Positions 50,777 to 57,849 of a DNA stretch of 64,000 bases are shown one piece after another. The DNA is from Kineosphaera sp032229625. GTDB lineage: Bacteria; Actinomycetota; Actinomycetes; Actinomycetales; Dermatophilaceae. Position 1 is the stretch's first letter. Every line of letters starts with the position of its first letter. The DNA lies in contig JAVTVZ010000018.1 in NCBI GenBank assembly GCA_032229625.1, positions 1-64,000 of the forward strand. The letters run 5' to 3'. The notes below the pieces were generated by a model. The model saw only the letters and a program-made list of their open reading frames with translations, ran no database searches and was not told where the DNA came from. A program made the position numbers and the translations under genes.

Positions 50777-51655
50777 CTAGGACGTCGTCCTTGGTCCCCG
50801 CTGGCAGCGAGGACAGTAGTGGGAGGAGCGGTTCATGAAGTGCTGCCGGACGATCGGGGTGCCGCACCGCGGGCAGGGGCGTCCCTCTTGTCCGTAGGCG
50901 TTGAGCGAGCGGTCGAAGTAGCCGCTCGCGCCGTTGACGTTGACGTAGAGGGAGTCGAAGCTCGTGCCGCCGACCTCGAGGGCCTGGGCCATGACCTCGC
51001 GGGCGTGTCCGAGGAGCCGGGTCAGGGCGGGCTTGGTGAGGTCGCAGGCGAGGCGCTGCCCGTGGATGCCGGCGCGCCACAGGGCCTCGTCGGCGTAGAT
51101 GTTGCCGATCCCCGACACCAGGCCCTGGTCCAGCAGGGCACGCTTGACCGCGGAGCGGCGGGTCTTCAGGCGCCGCACGACGCCCGCGACGTCGTAGGTC
51201 GCCTCGAACGGGTCCGGGGCGATCCGCGCGACCGGCTCGGGCACGGCGGTCCCGTCGTGCGCGGAGTCGACGAGCTCGGTCAGCGCGAGACCGCCGAAAG
51301 TGCGCTGGTCGACGAAGCGCAACTGCCGCCCGTCGGACAGGTCGAACCGCGCATGCAGGTGCTTCTCCGGCGGGGCGTCGGGCGCCTCGACGAGCAGCTG
51401 CCCGCTCATGCCCAGGTGCACGACGAGCGCGAGCGGATCCTCCTGCGGCGGACTCACCTGCAACCACAGGTATTTGCCGCGGCGCCGCGCGGCGTCGACG
51501 CGGCAGCCGGCGAGCCGGGCCGCCAGATCGGTCGGACCGGGCACGTGCCGGCGCGCGACTCGCGAGCCGGTCAGCGACGCGGCGAGCAGATCACGGCCGA
51601 CGACGTGCTCGGCCAGGCCCAGGCGCACGACCTCGACCTCGGGCAACTCCGGCAT
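50777..51655 (-). CDS. mutM: Formamidopyrimidine-DNA glycosylase
   Basis: Base-excision repair glycosylase/AP lyase for 8-oxoguanine and Fapy lesions. It starts M-P-E-L-P-E-V-E-V-V with the catalytic Pro2 and Glu3. Also seen are G-I-G-N-I-Y-A-D-E-A and the C-terminal zinc finger (C-P-R-C ... Y-C-P-R-C). 292 residues. ATG at 51655, four nt after the rnc stop. Confidence 0.97.
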   Translation of the reverse strand: MPELPEVEVVRLGLAEHVVGRDLLAASLTGSRVARRHVPGPTDLAARLAGCRVDAARRRGKYLWLQVSPPQEDPLALVVHLGMSGQLLVEAPDAPPEKHLHARFDLSDGRQLRFVDQRTFGGLALTELVDSAHDGTAVPEPVARIAPDPFEATYDVAGVVRRLKTRRSAVKRALLDQGLVSGIGNIYADEALWRAGIHGQRLACDLTKPALTRLLGHAREVMAQALEVGGTSFDSLYVNVNGASGYFDRSLNAYGQEGRPCPRCGTPIVRQHFMNRSSHYCPRCQRGPRTTS

Positions 51656-51659
51656 CGCG

Positions 51660-52505
51660 TCAGACGACCCGCCCGTCGGTCGCCGGGGCGCAGGCAGCTG
51701 CGCCGCCCGAGTCACCGGTCGTCTCGCACGAGGGATCCGGCGTCGCCGGCTCGGGCGTCGTCGTGAGCATCGCCGCCGCGCGGCGGGTCAGCTCGTTCCA
51801 CGCCAGCTCGGCAGCCTTCTGCTCGGCCTCCTTCTTGCTGCGCCCGACACCCTCGCCGAGGGACTCGGCGTCGACGACGACCCGCGCGGTGAAGACCTTC
51901 TCGTGGTCCGGTCCCTCCTCGGTCACCCGGTATTCCGGGCTGCCGTGCGAGCCGGAGGCCGCGAGCTCCTGCAGGCTCGTCTTCCAGTCCAGCCCCGCGC
52001 CCAGGCCCGCCGACGCCGCCATGAGCGGGTCGAGCAGGTGGTGCACGAAGCGGCGCGCGGGCTCCAGCCCGTGCGCGAGATAGACGGTGCCGATGAGCGC
52101 CTCGGTCGTGTCGGCGAGGATCGACGTCTTGTCACGCCCGCCGGTCGCCTCTTCGCCCCGCCCGAGCAGCAGGTAGTCGCCGAGGCCGAGGCCCCGCGCC
52201 ACCGACGCGAGCGCGCGCATGTTGACGACCGCCGCGCGCAGCTTGGCGAGCTGCCCCTCGGCGAGGTCGGGATGATCGGCATACAGCGACTCGGTCACGA
52301 CGAGCCCCAACACCGAGTCACCGAGGAATTCGAGGCGCTCGTTGTTGGGGATCCCGCCGTTCTCGTAGGCGTAGGACCGGTGTGTCAGGGCATGGTCGAG
52401 CAGCGACTCCGCGATGTCGACGCCGAGGATCTCGTGGATCGTCTCGGACAGCGCCGCCACCGGTCGCCGCTGATGCCTGGCCGCGCCAGATCGGGACGAA
52501 CCCAT
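51660..52505 (-). CDS. rnc: Ribonuclease III
   Basis: Double-strand-specific RNase for rRNA and mRNA processing. Catalytic signature N-E-R-L-E-F-L-G-D-S-V-L-G near 55, the second acidic cluster D-T-T-E-A-L-I-G near 125, and a dsRNA-binding domain (about 165-235, with S-K-K-E-A-E-Q-K-A-A near 220). 281 residues; the tail after 240 is low complexity. ATG at 52505. Part of DUF177-rpmF-rnc-mutM. Confidence 0.96.
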   Translation of the reverse strand: MGSSRSGAARHQRRPVAALSETIHEILGVDIAESLLDHALTHRSYAYENGGIPNNERLEFLGDSVLGLVVTESLYADHPDLAEGQLAKLRAAVVNMRALASVARGLGLGDYLLLGRGEEATGGRDKTSILADTTEALIGTVYLAHGLEPARRFVHHLLDPLMAASAGLGAGLDWKTSLQELAASGSHGSPEYRVTEEGPDHEKVFTARVVVDAESLGEGVGRSKKEAEQKAAELAWNELTRRAAAMLTTTPEPATPDPSCETTGDSGGAAACAPATDGRVV

Positions 52506-52522
52506 CAGCGCACCCCCATCGG

Positions 52523-52717
52523 TCAGCTCTGGTGTTCGGTCCGCTCGGCCGCCGCGTAGTGACGCCCGGCGTAGGTGCCGCAGGACGGGCACGCCAGGTG
52601 CGGCTGCTTCGGGGCGGAGCAGCGGGGGCACGACGCCAGGGTGGTCGCCGTCGCCTTCCACTGCGCCCGGCGGGAGCGGGTGTTGGAGCGCGACATCTTC
52701 CGCTTCGGGACGGCCAC
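52523..52717 (-). CDS. rpmF: 50S ribosomal protein L32
   Basis: A 64-residue ribosomal protein. It begins A-V-P-K-R-K-M-S-R-S-N-T-R and keeps the zinc-binding cysteines (C-P-R-C ... C-P-S-C), the C+ form. GTG at 52717, one base after DUF177. Confidence 0.97.
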   Translation of the reverse strand: MAVPKRKMSRSNTRSRRAQWKATATTLASCPRCSAPKQPHLACPSCGTYAGRHYAAAERTEHQS

Positions 52718-52718
52718 G

Positions 52719-53300
52719 TCAGGTCCTCTTCTCTTCCGTGCTGGACCCGTCCGGGCCGGCCAGCTGCTGCAGGCTCGCCCATCGCGGGTCGATGGTGTCG
52801 TGCCGGTGTGTCGGGTCGTCTGCCAGGGGCGCTCCACACTCGGAGCACAGGCCTGGGCAGTCGGCACGACATACCGGCTGGAACGGCAGGGCAGGCACCA
52901 CTGCGTCCCGGATCGTGTCCTCGAGGTCGATGAGATCGCCCTCGACGACGCGCTGGTCCTCGTCGTCCGGCGCGCCCACCTCGTGGTGGTGCGCGGCCCG
53001 GTCGGCGTAGGCGAAGAGCTCCTGGATGTCCACGTCGAGGGGGACCTCGACGGGCTCCAGGCAGCGCACGCACGCGCCGCGCGCGTCCGCACGCACCGAA
53101 CCGCTGACGAGGACGCCTTCGAGCACGGACTCCAGCCGCAGGTCGAGCTCGAGCGGCTCGCCCGCGGGGATCCCGATGACGTCGGTGCCCAGGCCCTCCG
53201 GCGCCGGGACGGACCGGGTGAGCTCGACCATGGCACCCGGCCGACGCTGCAGCGGGCGGGTGTCGACCACCAGCGGCGCGCGGGGATCAAGGGTCTTCAT
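52719..53300 (-). CDS. YceD / DUF177 family protein
   Basis: A 193-residue protein of the DUF177 (YceD) family, which is linked to rRNA accumulation and nearly always lies before rpmF. Seen: the C-V-R-C-L-E-P-V segment and the pair C-P-G-L-C-S-E-C-G-A. ATG at 53300; a TTG at 53336 is possible. Confidence 0.92.
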   Translation of the reverse strand: MKTLDPRAPLVVDTRPLQRRPGAMVELTRSVPAPEGLGTDVIGIPAGEPLELDLRLESVLEGVLVSGSVRADARGACVRCLEPVEVPLDVDIQELFAYADRAAHHHEVGAPDDEDQRVVEGDLIDLEDTIRDAVVPALPFQPVCRADCPGLCSECGAPLADDPTHRHDTIDPRWASLQQLAGPDGSSTEEKRT

Positions 53301-53549
53301 GAGGTCACATCGATTCGTCTCGCCGACGGCGGGCAACGGTTCGGTCCGCGCCTTCGCCTCGTGATCGACACCGAAGCGGTGTCGACGGCGCCCGGGCGAC
53401 CATCACATCAACGATCACGTCACAGACGATCGCGTCGAACATCACGGACCCACGGGCAGACCGGCGAACTCACGAAGGGGACGCAGACCGGCTCACGAGT
53501 CTATCCCAGAGCGTGCGCGGCTCCCAAACCTCCCCCGCACCGACGCTGC

Positions 53550-53555
53550 TAGGTT
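53550..53555 (+). promoter_or_regulatory. Leaderless -10 (TAGGTT) of coaD
   Basis: TAGGTT ends 7 nt before the GTG at 53563. Confidence 0.5.
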
Positions 53556-53562
53556 CGCACGG

Positions 53563-54042
53563 GTGAGCCGTTGCGTCTGCCCAGGATCCTTCGACCCCGT
53601 GACCCTGGGGCACCTCGATGTCATCCGTCGAGCCGCCCGCCTCTACGACGAGGTCGTGGTCGCGGTCCTGCACAATCCCGCCAAGCAGGGCCTCTTCACG
53701 CTCGACGAGCGCGTCGAACTGCTGAGCGCCGAGATCGCGGACCTGCCCGGCGTGCGGGTCGTGCCGTTCGGCGGGCGGTTGCTCGTCGACCTGGCCACCG
53801 AGGTCGACGCCCAGGCGATCGTCAAGGGCCTGCGCGGCGAGGTCGACTACTCCTACGAGCTGCCGATGGCGGTGATGAACCGGCGACTGACCGGCGTGGA
53901 GACCCTCTTCATGCCCGGTGAGCCCGGCCTGTCGGAGGTGTCGAGCTCGCTGATCAAGGAGGTCGCGCGCTTCGGCGGTGACGTCAGCGGGCTCGTGCCG
54001 CAGCGGGTCCTGGCGGCGTTGCAGGCTCGGCTCGCGCGCTAG
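53563..54042 (+). CDS. coaD: Phosphopantetheine adenylyltransferase
   Basis: Penultimate step of coenzyme A synthesis: 4'-phosphopantetheine plus ATP to dephospho-CoA. The 159 residues contain the nucleotidyltransferase motif G-S-F-D-P-V-T-L-G-H-L-D and the C-terminal S-S-S-L-I-K-E. GTG at 53563. The last 59 nt overlap the 3' end of the gene on the opposite strand. Confidence 0.97.
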   Translation: MSRCVCPGSFDPVTLGHLDVIRRAARLYDEVVVAVLHNPAKQGLFTLDERVELLSAEIADLPGVRVVPFGGRLLVDLATEVDAQAIVKGLRGEVDYSYELPMAVMNRRLTGVETLFMPGEPGLSEVSSSLIKEVARFGGDVSGLVPQRVLAALQARLAR

Positions 54043-54589
54043 CCGGCGGCGAGCCGGCCGGTGGGGCGGCAGCCGATGGCGTGCCCGCCGAGCGGGTCGG
54101 GACCGGCGCGCCGGCGACGGTAGCGGCGGTGGCGGCACGCGAGATCGCCTCGACGAGTCCCTGCGGCGGCGGGTTCGTCACCGCCGACCCGTCGGGCAGG
54201 ATGACGGTCGGCACGGTCTCGGAGCCGTCGTTGAGATCGCGGACGTAGGCGGCACCCTCGGCGTCGCTCCACACGTCCACCCAGCTGACGTCGCGCGCGA
54301 GCCCCGCGCGGCTCAATGCCAGCCGCATCCGCACGCAATAGGGGCAGCCCGGGCGCCAGTAGACGACCGGCACGCCCGCGGCGACGAGCCGCTGCTGGGC
54401 CTCCCAGTGGCTGGCTCCGGCGCGCCGGTGCAGCGGTGAGCACAGGTAGGCACCGGCGGTCAGCAGCGCGACCGCGGGCGCGGCGAGGATCGCCGAGGCC
54501 GCCCCGCTGAGCAGGAGGGTCGCGGCGAGCACTGCGGCCGCGGCACATCCGGCCGCATGCCACCACTGGGCCCGCGCTGACCGACTCAC
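53984..54589 (-). CDS. Membrane-anchored glutaredoxin-like protein
   Basis: A 201-residue protein. Two hydrophobic segments (about 10-55) are followed by a glutaredoxin-like domain with the redox motif W-R-P-G-C-P-Y-C near 85, V-P-T-V-I-L-P-D-G-S and T-N-P-P-P. Similar actinobacterial proteins are mycoredoxin-like thiol reductases. The Pro/Ala tail is encoded antisense to the coaD 3' end. GTG at 54589, 7 nt after a TAGGCT hexamer; an ATG at 54649 is the alternative. Confidence 0.85.
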   Translation of the reverse strand: MSRSARAQWWHAAGCAAAAVLAATLLLSGAASAILAAPAVALLTAGAYLCSPLHRRAGASHWEAQQRLVAAGVPVVYWRPGCPYCVRMRLALSRAGLARDVSWVDVWSDAEGAAYVRDLNDGSETVPTVILPDGSAVTNPPPQGLVEAISRAATAATVAGAPVPTRSAGTPSAAAPPAGSPPASARAEPATPPGPAAARAR

Positions 54590-54596
54590 GTTCGGG

Positions 54597-54602
54597 AGCC
54601 TA
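54597..54602 (-). promoter_or_regulatory. Leaderless -10 (TAGGCT) of the glutaredoxin-like gene
   Basis: TAGGCT on the minus strand, 7 nt before the GTG at 54589; this decides the start codon. Confidence 0.5.
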
Positions 54603-54702
54603 GGACGATCGGCGCCCGCGTCGCGACCTCGCGACGCCGTCGTGACCATGGTGTGACTCTGCGTCCAGCAGGCGGACTCCCACGGCCGGTGGGCGCGGTC
54701 GA

Positions 54703-55470
54703 TCAGCCGAATTCGGCATACCAGAGCCGCGTTTCGCCGTAGTCGCGCGATTCGACGAGGTGCAGCGCGGCCCCGGGCGATCCCTGGGTCGGCGGCCACG
54801 TCGGCTCCGGTGACCTCGCGGACCGCTCGACGACGACGACCGCCCCCTCGCGCAGGTGCGCGACGAGCGCCGCCAGGTCGCCCGCGAGCGCCTCCTGCGA
54901 CAGGTCGTAGGGCGGGTCGAGGAAGGCCAGATCGACGTCCGGGGTGGCGGGCGGCGTGGCCAGGTAACGGCTCACCGGCTCCGCGCGCACGCTGACGAGG
55001 GCAGCGTCGGTGGCGTCGCTCGTCGTCCCTGCGCCCGGGGTTCGACCGCTCGGGGTTCGGCCGCTCGTCGTCCCTGCGGTCGGCGCGGCCGGGACGGCGG
55101 CGTCGGTGGCGTCGCTCGTCGTCCCTGCGCCCGGGGTTCGACCGCTCGGGGTTCGGCCGCTCGTCGTCCCTGCGGTCGGCGCGGCCGGGACGACGGCGGC
55201 GACGTCGCGGCCGTTGCGTCGGGCCACGCCGGCCGCCCGGCGTGCGGATTCCACGAGCACGACGCGCCGCGCCCCCCGACTCAGGGCTTCCAGCCCCAGG
55301 GCGCCCGACCCCGCGTAGAGGTCCAGCACGACCGCGTCCTCGATCGCGTCGAGATGCTCGAGCCGGGAGAAGAGCGCCTCACGCACTCGGTCGCTCGTCG
55401 GGCGGGTGTCGGCTCCCGGCGGCGTGGCCAGCCGTCGGCCACCGGCGGCGCCCGCGATGATCCTCGTCAT
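54703..55470 (-). CDS. rsmD: 16S rRNA (guanine966-N2)-methyltransferase RsmD
   Basis: SAM-dependent methyltransferase for 16S rRNA. Motif I is D-L-Y-A-G-S-G-A-L-G-L-E-A-L, and the catalytic motif IV is F-L-D-P-P-Y. The N-terminus R-I-I-A-G-A-A-G-G-R-R-L is standard. At 255 residues it is about 65 longer than usual because of a two-copy 32-residue Thr/Gly/Pro repeat inside the methyltransferase fold. ATG at 55470 overlaps the recG stop (ATGA). Confidence 0.93.
   Translation of the reverse strand: MTRIIAGAAGGRRLATPPGADTRPTSDRVREALFSRLEHLDAIEDAVVLDLYAGSGALGLEALSRGARRVVLVESARRAAGVARRNGRDVAAVVPAAPTAGTTSGRTPSGRTPGAGTTSDATDAAVPAAPTAGTTSGRTPSGRTPGAGTTSDATDAALVSVRAEPVSRYLATPPATPDVDLAFLDPPYDLSQEALAGDLAALVAHLREGAVVVVERSARSPEPTWPPTQGSPGAALHLVESRDYGETRLWYAEFG
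55004..55195. repeat. 96-bp tandem duplication in rsmD
   Basis: Two nearly identical 96-bp copies (55004-55099 and 55100-55195). Each encodes 32 residues starting V-P-A-A-P-T-A-G-T-T. The length is a multiple of three, so the frame is intact; the few differences suggest a recent event. Confidence 0.95.
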
Positions 55471-57776
55471 CCGCGCTCCAGGAAGGCGGCCTGCGTCTCG
55501 TCGATGAGGGTCGCCACGAGGTGCGCCAGCTCGGGGTGGGTGCGCAGGCTCGGGTCGACGTCGAGCAGCGCGCCCGCATCCTCACGAGCCTGCTCGATGA
55601 GCCGCTCGTCGCCGCCGCGCAGCGACAGCAGTCGCAACGACGTGCCGCCGCTCTGCCGGGCGCCGAGGATGTCGCCCTCGCGTCGGGTGTCGAGGTCGAG
55701 GCGGGCGAGCTCGAAGCCGTCGGTCGTCGCGGCGACCTCCCGCAGGCGCTGCAGCGCGCCCGCGCCGGGCTCCCCCTCACCGGCCGGACGCGGCTGGGCG
55801 TGCGCGCCCTGCGCGACGAGCAGGCACAGACCGGGTGTCTGTCCGCGACCGACGCGCCCGCGCAGTTGGTGCAGCTGGGCGATGCCGAAGCGGTCGGCGT
55901 CCAGGACGACCATGAGCGTCGCGTTGGGCACGTCGACGCCCACCTCGATGACCGTCGTCGAGACGAGCACGTCGAGATGGCCGTGCCCGAAGGCCGTCAT
56001 CACCGCGTCCTTGTCGTCGGCCGACATGCGCCCGTGCAGCATCTCGATGCGGCACCCGGCCAGCTCGTCCCGCCCGCGCACCTCCTCGAAGACCTCCAGC
56101 ACGCTGCGCGTGGGGGCGCCGGCCTCCGGGTCGAGCCCCGAGCCGTCCCCTGCGTGGTCCGACGCGTCGCCGCTGCCGCCGTCGTCCTCGGCAGCGTCGG
56201 CGGCCGCGGGGTCGTCCGCCCCGATGCGCGGGCACACGACATACACCTGATGACCGGCGGCGACCTCCTCGGCGATCCGGCGCCAGATCCGCTCATACCA
56301 GGCCGGATTGTCGACGACGTGGGTCGCGATGGGCGCGCGACCGGCGGGCAGCTCGCGCAGCACCGAGGTCTCCATGTCGCCGAAGACGGTCATCGCGACC
56401 GTCCGCGGGATCGGCGTCGCGGTCATGACGAGCACGTGCGGGGGTGTCGCCGCCTTGCCGCGCAGGGCGTCGCGCTGCTCGACGCCGAAGCGGTGCTGCT
56501 CGTCGACGACGACGAGCCCGAGGTCGGCGAGCTGCACGTGCTTCTGGAGCAGCGCGTGGGTGCCGATGACGAGGCCGGCCTCCCCCGAGGCCGCCGCCAG
56601 AGTCGCGGCGCGGCGCGCGGCGGTGCTCTGCCCGCCGGTGAGCAGCGCGACGCGGGTGCCGCGCGCGAGGTCGTTCGTGCCGCCGAGCAGACCGCCCTCG
56701 GCGAGGTCGCCGAGCATGGCCGTGATCGAGCGGTGGTGCTGGGCGGCGAGCACCTCGGTCGGTGCGAGCAGGGCCGCCTGCCCGCCGGAGTCGATGACCG
56801 ACAGGATCGCGCGCAGCGCGACGACCGTCTTGCCCGAGCCGACCTCGCCCTGCAGCAGCCGGTGCATGGGGTGGGGGCGGGCCAGGTCGGCCGCGATCTC
56901 CTCACCGACCTGTCGCTGCCCCGGGGTCAGCTCGAAGGGCAGCCGGGCGTCGAAGGCCTCGAGCAGCCCCCCGGCGCGCGCCGTGCGCGGGATCGCGGCG
57001 GACGACGCCTGCGCCCGCCGCCGCATCCCCAGAACGAGCTGCATGATGAGCGCCTCGTCGTATTTCAGCCGCCGCGTCGCCCGGCGCGGCTCCTCGCGGT
57101 CGGTCGGCAGGTGCATCCACGTCATCGCCTCGACGAAACCGGGCAGACCCCGCCGCCGGCGCAGCGACTCCGGCAGCGGGTCGGGCACCGCCTCCAGCGT
57201 CGCCAGGACCGACGCGACGAGCCCGCTGATCGTCCAGCTGTCCACGCCCTTGACCTCGAGGTAGACGGGGTAGAGCGGCCGCACCGCGAGCCCGCCCTCG
57301 AGCGCGTCGACGGCGTCCGCCCCGGCCCGCGGCACCGGCCCGGTCTCGGCGAGGGCATCCAGGGCCGGGGAGGACGACGAGAACAGCTCGTAGCTCGGGT
57401 GGGTCAGCTGCCAGCGGCCGTTGAAGCGGCCCACGGTGCCGGCGAAGAGGCCCACCGCGCCGGGCACGAGCCGCCCCGTGTGCCCGTAGGACCGGAAGAA
57501 CGTGAGGTCCAGGTCGCCGGTGGACGTGCGCACCGTGGCGGTGAGCATCGTGCCGCGACGCGCCTTCATGCGACGCTCGGCGGCCTTGACGACCTCGCCG
57601 ATGACGACGAGGTAGCTGCCCTCGCTCAGGTCGGCCATGTCGCCCTGCCGGTCCAGATAGCGCCGCGGCAGGAACCACAGCAGGTCCTCCACGGTCTCGA
57701 TGCCCCGCTGCTCGCGCAGGGCCTTGGCCCGTCGGGGGCCGATCACCCCGGGCAACGGCGTCAGCAGCGTCACCAT
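55467..57776 (-). CDS. recG: ATP-dependent DNA helicase RecG
   Basis: Helicase that remodels stalled replication forks and Holliday junctions. The 769 residues show the N-terminal helix-hairpin-like P-L-P-G-V-I-G-P-R-R-A, the OB wedge domain, Walker A G-E-V-G-S-G-K-T, the DExH box V-V-D-E-Q-H-R-F-G and the helicase motif H-Q-L-R-G-R-V-G-R-G. A short acidic insert (about 510-540) separates two helicase motifs. I chose ATG at 57776, preceded by GGGGTGGGG. Confidence 0.96.
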   Translation of the reverse strand: MVTLLTPLPGVIGPRRAKALREQRGIETVEDLLWFLPRRYLDRQGDMADLSEGSYLVVIGEVVKAAERRMKARRGTMLTATVRTSTGDLDLTFFRSYGHTGRLVPGAVGLFAGTVGRFNGRWQLTHPSYELFSSSSPALDALAETGPVPRAGADAVDALEGGLAVRPLYPVYLEVKGVDSWTISGLVASVLATLEAVPDPLPESLRRRRGLPGFVEAMTWMHLPTDREEPRRATRRLKYDEALIMQLVLGMRRRAQASSAAIPRTARAGGLLEAFDARLPFELTPGQRQVGEEIAADLARPHPMHRLLQGEVGSGKTVVALRAILSVIDSGGQAALLAPTEVLAAQHHRSITAMLGDLAEGGLLGGTNDLARGTRVALLTGGQSTAARRAATLAAASGEAGLVIGTHALLQKHVQLADLGLVVVDEQHRFGVEQRDALRGKAATPPHVLVMTATPIPRTVAMTVFGDMETSVLRELPAGRAPIATHVVDNPAWYERIWRRIAEEVAAGHQVYVVCPRIGADDPAAADAAEDDGGSGDASDHAGDGSGLDPEAGAPTRSVLEVFEEVRGRDELAGCRIEMLHGRMSADDKDAVMTAFGHGHLDVLVSTTVIEVGVDVPNATLMVVLDADRFGIAQLHQLRGRVGRGQTPGLCLLVAQGAHAQPRPAGEGEPGAGALQRLREVAATTDGFELARLDLDTRREGDILGARQSGGTSLRLLSLRGGDERLIEQAREDAGALLDVDPSLRTHPELAHLVATLIDETQAAFLERG

Positions 57777-57849
57777 GTCGACCCCACCCCCGCCTGCCGC
57801 GTCCTCACGCACCGCATCCTCGCGCACCGCACGCTCACTGCCCGCACCC

